A stretch of 64,000 nucleotides of DNA from Pseudomonas cavernicola (GCF_003596405.1 NZ_QYUR01000006.1:186001-250000), one strand, 5' to 3'. Positions 9,659 through 18,529 are shown, counted from the first letter of the stretch. Numbers and translations are program-made. Notes: a model not told the origin generated them from the letters alone.

Positions 9659-10146
9659 GGCGTAATATCCCCCGCCTCGGCATGACGGCCGAGGCTTTCT
9701 CGAGGCATGGTTGACCTGAATGCTGGCAGGGCGAACACCCCACCGAACCCAGGTATAAGCAGGTTGAAGCTGAAGTTCGTTATCCGCAATTGAACATAGC
9801 GGATGGCGCGAAACCCGTTGACGCCGGTGAGATCGTTGGGACTGGCCACCGTAGCGCCGTTCACGTCCAGATAAGTCAGGCTCAGATCGGCCGTTCCCAG
9901 GTTATTGATCAGGCTACTGGCGCCACTGTCGGTGGCCGCATTGAAGATCGCCCGGCGCAGAATGATCGGGTCGCTGATGTCACACACCGCAGCCAGACGA
10001 GCGCCGCGACGCACGGTTTCATTCAGCGCATTGACGGTGAAATACAGCCGACCCATTTCCAGCACGCCGAACAGCAGGACAAACAGCAGGAGGCCGATGA
10101 TGGCGAACTCGACCACGTATACCCCCTGCATGCGTTTTCTGTTCAT
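9652..10146 (-). CDS. TadE-like minor pseudopilin
   Basis: A 164-residue protein. Residues 1-8 are a short basic leader ending in Gly before VYVVEFAIIGLLLFVLL, with Glu at +5 of the predicted mature form, as in substrates of TadV-type peptidases. The remainder is a periplasmic domain of unknown detail. The start (ATG 10146) shares one base with the stop of the upstream gene (TGATG). TadE/TadF proteins are minor pilins or assembly factors; which of the two labels applies is not resolved here. Confidence 0.85.
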   Translation of the reverse strand: MNRKRMQGVYVVEFAIIGLLLFVLLFGVLEMGRLYFTVNALNETVRRGARLAAVCDISDPIILRRAIFNAATDSGASSLINNLGTADLSLTYLDVNGATVASPNDLTGVNGFRAIRYVQLRITNFSFNLLIPGFGGVFALPAFRSTMPRESLGRHAEAGDITPC

Positions 10147-10619
10147 CACAACGCCCTCATGACCACGGTGGATCTCAGCGCAATGCCGAGCGGGATGGGA
10201 GCGCCGAAAAAGCCTGGAATGGTGCCGCCGATCACCGGGCGAAAGGTGTAGGTGATGCTCACCTGTACATGGTTAGTACCTACTACCTCAGTGACCGAGA
10301 CATCAGCGGCGGTCAGCCCCGGCACCACCGGGGGGTAGCCATTCGGGTTGGCAGGCGCGCCGTAGAGGGCGACGCTCTTGGTCTTGGACATCAGATCGGC
10401 GCTCAGGTCGACCTTACCAAGGGTAGCGTTCCAGGCCTGGCCGGCGACGAAACGCCCGGCGTCGCGGCTGGCCTGCAGCAGGCTGTTGTACTGGAACAGC
10501 AGGCGGCCGAACTCGCCAATGGCCAGCAGCAGCAAAAGCAACAGCGGCAAGGCGATAGCGAACTCCACCATCGCCACTCCACGCTGGGCCTGGGGCCGCT
10601 TGAACGCACGACGTCCCAT
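10146..10619 (-). CDS. TadE-like minor pseudopilin (second copy)
   Basis: A 157-residue protein with the leader ending QRG followed by VAMVEFAIALPLLLLLLLAIGEFGRLL, again with Glu at +5. This is the TadE/pseudopilin N terminus processed by the prepilin peptidase. It lies between tadG and the other TadE-like gene and is probably translationally coupled to it. The two proteins differ enough outside the first 40 residues to be distinct subunits (TadE and TadF). Confidence 0.86.
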   Translation of the reverse strand: MGRRAFKRPQAQRGVAMVEFAIALPLLLLLLLAIGEFGRLLFQYNSLLQASRDAGRFVAGQAWNATLGKVDLSADLMSKTKSVALYGAPANPNGYPPVVPGLTAADVSVTEVVGTNHVQVSITYTFRPVIGGTIPGFFGAPIPLGIALRSTVVMRAL

Positions 10620-10627
10620 GAGGCCTC

Positions 10628-12003
10628 CTACGAGTCGGTGCTCGGCGTCGAGACGCCATTGATATAGGTCTTGTACAGCTGAATGATCTGCGGGCCCGTG
10701 TCATCCGCCGGGGTGGGGCCGGCGACGTTGTCCCCTTCGCAGTCCTTAACGAACTGGCCGAAGATATGCGACTCATTACCCTTCTGTTCCGCCGGCTGCA
10801 GGACAAAGAAGCAGCCAAAACCTAGAACTGGCACCTGAGCCTGACCGCCATCCGTACCCGAACACTGGCCGATTACGATCTTCAGGATGCGCCGCTCGGC
10901 GGCGCCGACGCAGTTGGCTCCCGGGAGAACACAAGTGCCGTAAGGGCCTTCAGGATCATCCCAGTCGTTGTAATCGAACACACCTTTGACGGTGCCGGTT
11001 GACGGGTCGGTATAAGTAATGTTGCCTTGAGCATCGGTTTGCAGCGGCGCGCCACCGGTGTTGTCGCGACCAGTTCCGCCGAACACGAAGGTCTCACCAT
11101 CGGCGAGTAGCCCTATCGCAGGATCGTTACCGGCCTTGCTGTAATCAGTTTCCCAATCAGGGGGGTAGGTGCTGGAATTAAGGCCCCCCCCGTACTCACC
11201 AAAGCGCGTATTCAAGCCTTGAATTGCAGGGCCGACCGTGTTGCCGGGCTTGGTTTGGACTGTGTCCCCCGCGCATATCGTGCCCCCCCGGCCATTAGGT
11301 CACGAACGGTGTTCCCACCCGCACCAAAATCGAGCAACTGAAAATTGCCGGGGCCAATACCTGAGCTATTGTTTTCAGCCGTCTTCAATACCTCCAACGC
11401 ACCGAATTGATAGCCAAAGAAGCTGTTGGGTTGGGGTACGCCGCAGACCATCAACGGGGCTAGATCGCAGGGGCTGGTCGGGCTCGGCCCGGCGGTGGCG
11501 ATAGCCGCCACGGCCTTAGCGCCCAGGTTGCCATTAGCAAACGACTGGGCGAAGTTCCAGAAAAAACCGGTCAAGCCATAGCTCGGCACCGACACCCGCA
11601 CATAGCGAGCATCCACAGGTCCGGGGAAGGAGAAGGGGCCGTAGACACTGTTAGCCAGCTCCACCACCGCGAAACCGGCGACATTACCGCCGATGGCCGC
11701 CGCCAGCTCTTTATTGCCGATGGCATTGGCATTGCGTATCAGGGTATCCCGTGCGGCGTCCCGCGTCAGGCTGGCCGCACCGGTTGCACCCAGTACCTGG
11801 CTCAACGTCTTGGCCCCGCTCAGCGCCGCCGCATCCACGGCATTTTGCAGACGGGTCTTGTTCACCAGCATATGGCCGCCGTCCAGGGCCAGCGCCGCCA
11901 TGAGCAGGATCGATGCCATGGCGATCACGATCAGCACTATCACCGCCCCCCGCTGGCGTTTCGGCAGCGCGGTGAACGGCCGTTGGATACGGGGGTTCAT
12001 CAT
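10628..12003 (-). pseudogene. tadG: tadG, split by a frameshift at a 7-bp G tract
   Basis: The first part (12003 down to about 11220, 263 codons) has the TadG N terminus: KRQRGAVIVLIVIAMASILL, a membrane anchor, then a Tad-family repeat (DGGHMLVNKTRLQNAVDAAA). It reads out of frame after LMAGG, at a run of seven G on the minus strand (C run 11283-11289), and stops soon after. Reading on in the next frame gives GTICAGDTVQTKPGNTVGPA, then an open frame to 10628. The second half has no ATG of its own, only a TTG inside the continuing sequence. Intact tadG would be about 458 codons and needs 8 or 5 G. TadG is thought to anchor the machine in the envelope. Confidence 0.85.
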
Positions 12004-12010
12004 CAAGCCC

Positions 12011-12283
12011 TCAGTTGCCGATATTGATCTGGATCGGCTGGCCGACCTGGGCCGCGTCGCCGGTCACCCCGCGGTAGCCGTCCAGTACCTTTTCCGTCAG
12101 CGGGCCATCGGTGCCGGTGGGCGAAACTTCCGTACCCGGGTTGGCGGCCCGCTCCTTGTCGGCGATTTGTTGGTAGCTGGTCTGGTAGACGCTGTAACCC
12201 AGCGTGCCGACCCGTCCTTCCTCGTAAGTCATGCAGCCGGAAAGCGCGGACAGCAGCAGACAAAGGGGAATCATGGTTTTCAT
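12011..12283 (-). CDS. Small Tad-locus lipoprotein
   Basis: A 90-residue protein. The start at 12283 gives MKTMIPLCLLLSALSGC, a clear lipobox with Cys at residue 17, and AGGTGGAGG stands upstream. The mature part is short and polar, with TYEEGRVGTLGYSVYQTSYQ. I recognise no named domain. It lies between rcpA and tadG, so a role in secretin assembly (as for RcpB-type accessory proteins) is possible but not shown. Confidence 0.8.
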   Translation of the reverse strand: MKTMIPLCLLLSALSGCMTYEEGRVGTLGYSVYQTSYQQIADKERAANPGTEVSPTGTDGPLTEKVLDGYRGVTGDAAQVGQPIQINIGN

Positions 12284-12308
12284 GGTTGTTGCCTCCACCT
12301 TGTTGCGA

Positions 12309-13853
12309 CTAGTTGAGATCATGGCCAAAACTGCCACCGCTGACCCCGAGACTGACGGGGACCGGACGCCCTGGCTCACGCCCCTTGGTCTTGCCGAGCA
12401 GGTAGAAGTCCAGGTCGCTCGGCTCGACGAATTTCTCGGTGGGCAGCCGCACCGTCTTCGCATCCACCGGCTTGGCCAGGTGCGGCGTCACCAGGATCAC
12501 CAGTTCGGTTTCGCCATTGATGAACGACTGGCTGCGGAACAGGTGCCCCAGCACAGGGATATCACCCAGCCCCGGGAAGCGGCTGACGAAATCGCGGGTG
12601 TTCTCGCTGATCAAACCGGCGATGGCGATGGTCTGGCCATTGCCCAGTTCGACGGTGGACTCTGCGCTGCGCTTGGTCAGCGAGGGAATGACCTGGGCTA
12701 CCCCATTACCCAGAATGCTGTCCAGGCCGGTATCCAGCACCAGCGAGTTGGCATTGGAAAGCTCGCTCACCGAGACATTCAGGTTGAGGTTGATGCGCCC
12801 GGAATCAAGCACCACCGGAAGGAACTTCACCCCGACACCGAACTCCTTGAACTCGATGGTGATGCCATCATCCTCGGTGATAGGCACCGGGAACTCGCCA
12901 CCGGAAATGAACTCTGCTTGCTGCCCGGTAAGGGTGGTCAGGGTCGGTTCCGCCAATACCTTGGCCGAGCCATTGTCCTTGGACGCCTCCAGCACCACGT
13001 TAAAGAGGAATTCGTCCGAGAGAAACTGGGCAAAAATGCCCTTGCCACCGCCGATCAGGCTGGTCGGATCCAGGATGATCTGCCCGGCGTTATCGGGATC
13101 GGGAACAAATCCAATCGGGATCCCACCTGGCCCAACTCCATTATTGAAGCCCCCCGTGGACCAGCGGCTGGAAGAGCCGAAGTCCAGGGCGTTGAAGCGC
13201 ACGTTGAGATTCTTGACCAGGCTGCGCTGCATCTCCGCCACCTTGACTTCCAGCATCACTTGCTGGCTGCTGCCGACGGTGAGCAGGTTGATCACATCCA
13301 GCGTCTGGGTCGGCGCCGCCACGGCGGCTTCGCCCTCACCCTGCACTACGCTCGAGGTTTGCGCGGTGTAGGTCTTGGCCAGCTTGACCGCGGTATCCAT
13401 GGCCGCTGCACTGGTGACATGACCGCGCAGCACCAGGGCGCCCTGGGCGCTGAACACCTCGATCTTCTCGTTGGGCAGCAACTGGTGCAACTTACCCTTT
13501 AGGCTGCCAAGGTCATGCACCACCTCGAGATCGATGCTGTCGATCAGGCGGTTGCGGTTGTCCCACAGCAGCACGTTGGTGCTGCCCAGCGAGCGCCCTA
13601 GCAGGTACAACTGGGTCGGGCTGGTGATCAGAATATCGGCGACCTCCGGGTTGCCCACCGATACCTTCTTCACCGGCGCGCGGGTAGTGAGCACCTGCGA
13701 CTTGTAGATCGGCACCTGGATGCTGCTTGTATTCGCCGCCGGCATCGCACTCACCGCCGGCATTGGCTCGGCAGCCTGCACCGTGGCCAGCAACAGCAGC
13801 CATGCGCCCAGGGTGTGCAGCGCGTATGTCCCGAGTCTCTGGATGGTATCCAT
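12309..13853 (-). CDS. rcpA: RcpA/CpaC outer-membrane secretin of the Tad system
   Basis: A 514-residue protein with a signal peptide (residues about 1-28, ending VQA), an N-terminal pilus/BON-like part (KKVSVGNPEVADILITSPTQ) and a C-terminal secretin domain (about 240-470) with GGEFPVPI and TELVILVTPHLAKPV. It forms the outer-membrane channel for the Flp pilus. ATG 13853 is preceded by AAGGAG. Confidence 0.94.
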   Translation of the reverse strand: MDTIQRLGTYALHTLGAWLLLLATVQAAEPMPAVSAMPAANTSSIQVPIYKSQVLTTRAPVKKVSVGNPEVADILITSPTQLYLLGRSLGSTNVLLWDNRNRLIDSIDLEVVHDLGSLKGKLHQLLPNEKIEVFSAQGALVLRGHVTSAAAMDTAVKLAKTYTAQTSSVVQGEGEAAVAAPTQTLDVINLLTVGSSQQVMLEVKVAEMQRSLVKNLNVRFNALDFGSSSRWSTGGFNNGVGPGGIPIGFVPDPDNAGQIILDPTSLIGGGKGIFAQFLSDEFLFNVVLEASKDNGSAKVLAEPTLTTLTGQQAEFISGGEFPVPITEDDGITIEFKEFGVGVKFLPVVLDSGRINLNLNVSVSELSNANSLVLDTGLDSILGNGVAQVIPSLTKRSAESTVELGNGQTIAIAGLISENTRDFVSRFPGLGDIPVLGHLFRSQSFINGETELVILVTPHLAKPVDAKTVRLPTEKFVEPSDLDFYLLGKTKGREPGRPVPVSLGVSGGSFGHDLN

Positions 13854-14003
13854 GTACTACTCCTTGCTTGTTATGCCGCTTGCCTGCTTACCGCCCGTAG
13901 GGTGCATTCGCCCACCAGGGCAATGCACCGTTCTACCCCAAACCCGCCGATGCTCAGCGGGATCGCCCCCGGCGCAATGCCTACGGCGATTGCGCCCTAC
14001 AAC
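13854..14003. repeat. GTAGGGTGC inverted repeat between rcpC and rcpA
   Basis: A 150-bp gap in the operon. GTAGGGTGCATTCGCC near 13898 is mirrored by GCGATTGCGCCCTAC near 13985-13999, enclosing smaller stems. It is a REP-like intergenic element, similar in style to those near 56540 and 63854. Confidence 0.6.
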
Positions 14004-14804
14004 TTATAGCTGCGCTTTCGCCACATTGACTTCGGTACCGCGAATCACGGTGATACTGCCACCGCCACCGCCACCGCTACGGCGCACCACCGGTTTGGGT
14101 GCGGCCGGAGCCACTGCCGGCTGTTGCGCCAATGGCAGCGGCGGCTTCTTCTGGTTGTCCAGCGGGTTGCGCAGGGCCAGTTGCAGCTTCCCTTCGGTCA
14201 TCGCCTTGACCAGGATTTCCGCCTGTTTCGGGGCCATCTCCAGGGTCACCGCGCGCACCACCACCGGCTGGGTCTTGTCGGTGCTGGCGGTCTGGTCCAC
14301 CGCCAGCACGCGCAGATCCTCTAGAATGGTTTCAGCCTCGGCATTGCTGTTGTTGCCAACCTTCTTTGTCGCCAGCACATCGACCCGATTGCCCGGCAGC
14401 AGGAAACCACCGACGCCGACCACATCATCGACCCGCACCGTGATCGCGCGCTTATCCCGCTCGATCAGCGAGGCAAGGGTGCTGCCACCGAGGTGCTCGG
14501 CCAGGCGCGCGCCGCGGACGATGTCGCCACGCAACATGGAGAAGGTGGCGATCTTGCCCACCACCTTATCGCTGGCATCGAAGGCATCGTCCGGCACCGT
14601 GTCCTTGGGCATGCGCACCACAGTGACCTGCTGGGCCTCGACCATCTGCCCGAAAGGAATCTCCACCGTGGCGACCACCACGTTCTGCAGGTTGTCGTCC
14701 GGGCTGGCATTCAGCCGTGCGCTCAGCCAGGTATTGGCCATCCAGGCGGCGCCCAGCCCCAGGATCAGGGAAAGGGCAACCAGGGTGAGAGTACGAGAGC
14801 TCAT
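14004..14804 (-). CDS. rcpC: RcpC/CpaB pilus assembly protein
   Basis: A 266-residue protein with an N-terminal membrane anchor (about residues 5-28), a SAF domain (about 45-115, VATVEIPFGQMVEAQQVTVV) and a second beta domain, as in CpaB. A glycine tract RRSGGGGGGSI near residue 245 is a flexible linker. RcpC works in the periplasm with the RcpA secretin. ATG 14804 follows AAGGAG. Confidence 0.92.
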   Translation of the reverse strand: MSSRTLTLVALSLILGLGAAWMANTWLSARLNASPDDNLQNVVVATVEIPFGQMVEAQQVTVVRMPKDTVPDDAFDASDKVVGKIATFSMLRGDIVRGARLAEHLGGSTLASLIERDKRAITVRVDDVVGVGGFLLPGNRVDVLATKKVGNNSNAEAETILEDLRVLAVDQTASTDKTQPVVVRAVTLEMAPKQAEILVKAMTEGKLQLALRNPLDNQKKPPLPLAQQPAVAPAAPKPVVRRSGGGGGGSITVIRGTEVNVAKAQL

Positions 14805-14816
14805 GTCTGTATCTCC

Positions 14817-16139
14817 TTATCCAAGAAAGTCGAGCTGGATGAAGTAATTGCGCCAGGCCCACTCCAGCTCGCTGGGGGACAGCGGCCCGGAACCATCCAG
14901 GTAACGCTGGCGGTCCAGCGCCATGCCGAGCAGGTCACGCGGATGGCAGGGCACCAGCGGCATGCCCTCGGCCTCATATAGTCCTTGCAGCACGTAGCGC
15001 AGCAGCAGCGGGTCATAGGTTATGCCCAGGCGCTCGGTTTCCTGGCGCCAGATGCGCTCGTACTCTTCCGGCTTGAGGTAGTTGAAGTGCAGCTTGTAGC
15101 CAATCCGCCGGAGGAAGGCCTCATCGGCCAGCTCCAGCGGGTTGAGGTTGGTGGAGAACACCAGGATCAGGTCGAACGGCAGCTCGCAGTGCCGCCCGCC
15201 GCCGAGGTTGAGGAAGTCGCGCTTTTCCTCCATCGGCACGATCCAGCGATTCAGCAGCTCGGCCGGCGCCATGCGCTGGCGGCCCATGTCGTCGATGATG
15301 AACAGGCCGTTGCTGGCCTTGAGCTGCAAGGGGGCCTGGTACTGGCGGGTGAAGGGGTCGTAGCGGATATCCAGCTGTTCCATGCTCAGCTCGCCGCCGG
15401 TGATGACGATCGGCCGTTTACAGCACAGCAGCCGACGGTCGATCCCTTCGTTGAGCAGCAGGCTGTTCTGCTGTTCGCCATCATCCAGGCGTTGATGCAC
15501 CTGGGGGTCGTAGATCTCGATCACCGCTTCGTTGATCGCGATGGCATAGGGCACCCAGATGGCCTCGGCGAACAGGCGGATCAGGCGGCTACTGATATAG
15601 GTCTTGCCGGTGCCCGCCGGCCCGTAAATCATGATGGCGCGCCCGGAGTTCATGGCCACACCCAGTTGATCGAGCATGGCCTCCGCGAGCACCACCCCGC
15701 CGAAGGCGGAATGCATGTCTTTCGCGGTGATGCGGCCATGGTGGATGGTCTGCACCTTCAGCAGGGAGCGGTAGGCGCTCACCGGATAGGGCGCCGCGCC
15801 GATATAGCCGCTGCGCGACAGGGCATCGCGGGCGGCGCTGCGGCCACGATCGGTCAGCCCATAACGCAGCGCCTGGCCACCGGCCTGGCCGAGCACCTCG
15901 ACGCGGCCATCCTTGCGCAGAAAGGCGAGGATCTCTTCCAGTACCGCGCCGGTCAGCGCCAGACGCTCCACCAGTCGCGGCATGTCCAGTACGCCGGCAT
16001 CGTGCAGGTGTTTGCACACCAGATCACCGAGAAAATTGTCCGCCAGGCCGGTCTCGCGGATGGTACGCGGCTGCGGAGCCAGCCGCTGCACCGCTTCCCG
16101 CTCGCTGGGGTAGGCACCGCTGTCGCTGATGGCATACAT
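14817..16139 (-). CDS. AAA+ ATPase embedded in the tad cluster
   Basis: A 440-residue protein. Residues 1-110 look like winged-helix or helical repeats (LVCKHLHDAGVLDMPRLVERL). The AAA+ core follows, with Walker A YGPAGTGKTY (172-181), Walker B GLFIIDDMGR, a sensor-1-like VFSTNLNP and a LRRIGYK arginine region. It lies between tadV and rcpC with short gaps, so it is cotranscribed. It is neither the TadA nor the TadZ type. A remodelling or regulatory role in pilus assembly is inferred from position only. Confidence 0.85.
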   Translation of the reverse strand: MYAISDSGAYPSEREAVQRLAPQPRTIRETGLADNFLGDLVCKHLHDAGVLDMPRLVERLALTGAVLEEILAFLRKDGRVEVLGQAGGQALRYGLTDRGRSAARDALSRSGYIGAAPYPVSAYRSLLKVQTIHHGRITAKDMHSAFGGVVLAEAMLDQLGVAMNSGRAIMIYGPAGTGKTYISSRLIRLFAEAIWVPYAIAINEAVIEIYDPQVHQRLDDGEQQNSLLLNEGIDRRLLCCKRPIVITGGELSMEQLDIRYDPFTRQYQAPLQLKASNGLFIIDDMGRQRMAPAELLNRWIVPMEEKRDFLNLGGGRHCELPFDLILVFSTNLNPLELADEAFLRRIGYKLHFNYLKPEEYERIWRQETERLGITYDPLLLRYVLQGLYEAEGMPLVPCHPRDLLGMALDRQRYLDGSGPLSPSELEWAWRNYFIQLDFLG

Positions 16140-16154
16140 GATTGGGCTCCCGAG

Positions 16155-16673
16155 CTACTGGCCGAAGAGTGGCCAGAAGATGCTGGTCAAAGTGCCGAGC
16201 AGGATCGCGACCGAATAGGGGAAAGGCTTGCCCGCCACCTCATCCGCTGCCGGCGCAAAATAGGCCCGTGCCCTCAGCATCAGCCAGTAGCGCCCTAAGG
16301 TCTGCTGTACCTGGCCGCGCACGAGCACGATCAAGAACCCGCACAGACCACCTGCAATCAGACTGAAAAACGCCCCCCACAAAGCATAATGGGGAGTTAG
16401 AAAACTGCCGACCATGGCCATCAACTTGACGTCGCCGGCGGCCATACCACCCAGGGCATAGAGGGGTAGAAACACGGCGAAGCCGATCAGCATGCCCAGC
16501 AATCCATTACCTAGACCGCTGACTCCTGCGGAGTAAGCCTGACCGGCCAAGCCCAAACCAAGCCCCACCAGGATCAGCAGGTTGGGAATGCGGTGGTGAC
16601 GCAGATCGCTCACCACCACAATGCCCAGCAGCCCTAGCAGCACAATAACTTTAAACATCTGCTCCATAGACAT
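16155..16673 (-). CDS. tadV: TadV/CpaA prepilin peptidase (A24 family)
   Basis: A 172-residue polytopic aspartic peptidase. The first catalytic Asp lies in VVVSDLRHHRIPN and the second in GGMAAGDVKLMAMVG (GxGD motif). Short A24 enzymes of this kind process Flp pilin and TadE-like pseudopilins. ATG 16673 follows a GGTGGGA ribosome site; a GTG at 16688 and an ATG at 16667 are alternatives. Confidence 0.9.
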   Translation of the reverse strand: MSMEQMFKVIVLLGLLGIVVVSDLRHHRIPNLLILVGLGLGLAGQAYSAGVSGLGNGLLGMLIGFAVFLPLYALGGMAAGDVKLMAMVGSFLTPHYALWGAFFSLIAGGLCGFLIVLVRGQVQQTLGRYWLMLRARAYFAPAADEVAGKPFPYSVAILLGTLTSIFWPLFGQ

Positions 16674-16702
16674 CGCTGCAAATCCCACCGGAAATTATCG
16701 TG

Positions 16703-16894
16703 CTAGCAAGGGGTGCCCGTAACAGCACAACCCAGACTGGTAATGGCGGTGTTCACGTTTGTCCCAAGAGTCACGAACGCGACGACAGCCCCTAGCGTTA
16801 TCAAACCACCGGCCACGGCATACTCCACGATGGTCAGGCCCTCTTCATCCTTCATAAACTTCATCACCGAACTCTTGATCGCTTGCAGATTCAT
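16703..16894 (-). CDS. flp: Flp type IVb pilin
   Basis: A 63-residue prepilin. The leader ends at EEG and the mature form would start LTIVEYAVAGG, with the Glu(+5)-Tyr(+6) pair that defines Flp pilins, followed by a single hydrophobic helix. ATG 16894 was chosen over GTG 16903 because GAGG is correctly spaced for it. The C terminus (SLGCAVTGTPC) has two Cys, which could form a disulfide loop. It is first in the pilus operon and would be the most abundant product. Confidence 0.94.
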   Translation of the reverse strand: MNLQAIKSSVMKFMKDEEGLTIVEYAVAGGLITLGAVVAFVTLGTNVNTAITSLGCAVTGTPC

Positions 16895-17295
16895 TTTGCT
16901 CACCTCACTCGAGTGTTGTTCTTCCAGGCAGTGCTTCGTGCACCGCCTGGTTGAACCCTAGCCAGGGGGCAACAGAGGGGTTAGGAGTTTTTTGCCGATT
17001 GCTTGGACTTTTTTGCACACCCAGGCCGCCGGCATGCATGCGCGCCAAACAAGGTTGCGAGCCAATAAATGAGCGGAGGAAGGACGTGATGGCGCCACGT
17101 AAAACTTGGTCACCAGCAAAAAATAAGAATTATTGATAACTAAGACATGGTCCCAGTGACCACGGGGCTTACAGACTGTTTTCCAATGCGGGCGCTCGGG
17201 AGACTAGTGCTTCTTACTTGAGAGACCGAAGACGTTATTGCGATTTGATCTTTGCAGCACTGGTAATCTGCCAATAAGACTTTAGTCTGATACTA
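16895..17295. other. Regulatory region between flp and the divergent AraC-type gene
   Basis: 401 bp without a gene. An imperfect hairpin, CCAGGCAGTGC against GTGCACCGCCTGG (about 16924-16950), lies in the flp leader. The rest is comparatively AT-rich (for example AAAAAATAAGAATTATTGATAACTA near 17118-17143 in part), unlike its surroundings. Promoters for both directions must lie here, but no box could be assigned with confidence. Confidence 0.5.
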
Positions 17296-17335
17296 GACAT
17301 CAGGACATCAGGACATCAGGACATCAGGACATCAG
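17296..17335. repeat. Five perfect tandem copies of GACATCAG
   Basis: The octamer GACATCAG is repeated five times without interruption, directly ahead of the GGAGAG ribosome site and ATG (17352) of the AraC-type regulator. An 8-bp unit is not a multiple of three and lies outside the coding frame, so copy-number change would alter the 5' leader or promoter spacing. Confidence 0.97.
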
Positions 17336-17351
17336 GCGGAGAGCTAAGCAC

Positions 17352-18230
17352 ATGAAGTCTAACTCGTCCCCAAAGCCCTTACTTCTGTGGTTCGATCTGA
17401 CCCATGATCGATCCACAGAAGAACTCATCGCACAGTTCAATGACTCCTGCGCCTGCAAACTGGCGAAAGAGCCCATGCTTTCCGGCAGGGAGCAGGGCCA
17501 GCCGGCAGACATGATCTGCATGCATTTTGATCGCCCCGACGTGCTGGGCCTCAACCTGTTGCTGGAGCTCAAACGCAGCGCGCCCTCCGTCCCTATCACC
17601 ATGTTCACCGTGCAGCACTCGGAAGAGCTAGCCGTCTGGGCCATGCGCTCCCGAGTCTGGGAATACATGGTGCTGCCCTTCTCGAGCGCTGAGAAGAGCC
17701 GCTATCTGCACGCCCTGGAGCAGCTCTGCGAACTGCGCCGTAACGCTAATGGTCACAGCAGGAAGCCGCTGGTCGAGCACCACCCGGCCCTGCCGGACAG
17801 TATCCGGCTGACCGCAGAACACCAGAGGCACCGAGCTCTCAACAAGGTGCTGCCATATATCGACCAGCATTTCCGGGACAACATCGACCAGAAGGAGCTG
17901 GCGCAGCGCTGCGGCATGACAGCATTCCGCTTCAGCCGCCTGTTCAAGGAGGTGAACGGCCTTGGCTTCATGGACTACATCCTGAACAAGCGCATGGACT
18001 TCGCCAAGGAGCTGCTCGAAAACAGCCAGATGCCCATCACCAGCATCGGCTATGAGGCCGGGTTCAAGGACCCTTCCTATTTTGCCCGCGCCTTCAAGCA
18101 GTTCGCCGGCTGCACGCCAAGCGAATACCGCCAGGCGCGCCGCTCCGGAGTGCCCGTAGCAGCAGAGCCGGGATTAGATGATGCATTACTAGAGGTGGTC
18201 GACAGCCTGATACTGGAAGTCGGGGCCTGA
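17352..18230 (+). CDS. AraC family regulator with a degenerate receiver-like domain
   Basis: A 292-residue protein. The C-terminal part (about 165-275) is a standard AraC double helix-turn-helix ending GFKDPSYFARAFKQFAGCTPSEYRQ. The N-terminal 115 residues align with a response-regulator receiver: ADMICMHFDRPDVLGLNLL fits strand beta3 and the following loop, but the phosphoacceptor Asp is His58 and the conserved Lys near EYMVLPF is Leu108. It is therefore probably not phosphorylated. Divergent from flp, it is the natural candidate regulator of the pilus cluster. Start ATG 17352 follows GGAGAG. Confidence 0.88.
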   Translation: MKSNSSPKPLLLWFDLTHDRSTEELIAQFNDSCACKLAKEPMLSGREQGQPADMICMHFDRPDVLGLNLLLELKRSAPSVPITMFTVQHSEELAVWAMRSRVWEYMVLPFSSAEKSRYLHALEQLCELRRNANGHSRKPLVEHHPALPDSIRLTAEHQRHRALNKVLPYIDQHFRDNIDQKELAQRCGMTAFRFSRLFKEVNGLGFMDYILNKRMDFAKELLENSQMPITSIGYEAGFKDPSYFARAFKQFAGCTPSEYRQARRSGVPVAAEPGLDDALLEVVDSLILEVGA

Positions 18231-18394
18231 CGAACCTGATGCCACGCATGGTGAATTCGCTTACCTATATTGGTATGTAGGCTGGTGTAGAGCGAAGCGA
18301 TAAAACGGCAGGAAAGCCGTTTTGCACAGCTTTAGCTGCCCGCAGGGCGAGGGGCATGGATGCACCTCATGAAACCCAGCAGGCGGACATTCCC

Positions 18395-18516
18395 AGCGGC
18401 GTAATCCACCACCCCGCACAAGGAGAGGCGTTTATTCAAGACCGAATCATGCAGGCAATCGATTCGCGGTGCCGGCGGAAGCCCCTTCGGGGATTCCACC
18501 CTACGATCCGTCATAC
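18395..18516. repeat. Diverged inverted copy of the 156-bp repeat
   Basis: Read on the minus strand it follows the unit at 3345-3812: TAGGGTGGAATCCCCGAAGG, then ATGATTCGGTCTTGAAT, CTTGTGCGG and GGTGGATTACGCC, with a deletion of about 20 bp and scattered changes. It sits between the AraC-type gene and ligA. Confidence 0.85.
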
Positions 18517-18529
18517 CGCAATGAAGCTC

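Noticed and set aside
10628..11215. A stand-alone 195-codon gene with a TTG start after tadG
   Set aside because: Its start lies inside sequence that continues TadG in the shifted frame (GTICAGDTVQTKPG precedes it), and it has no ribosome site. It is the second half of tadG.
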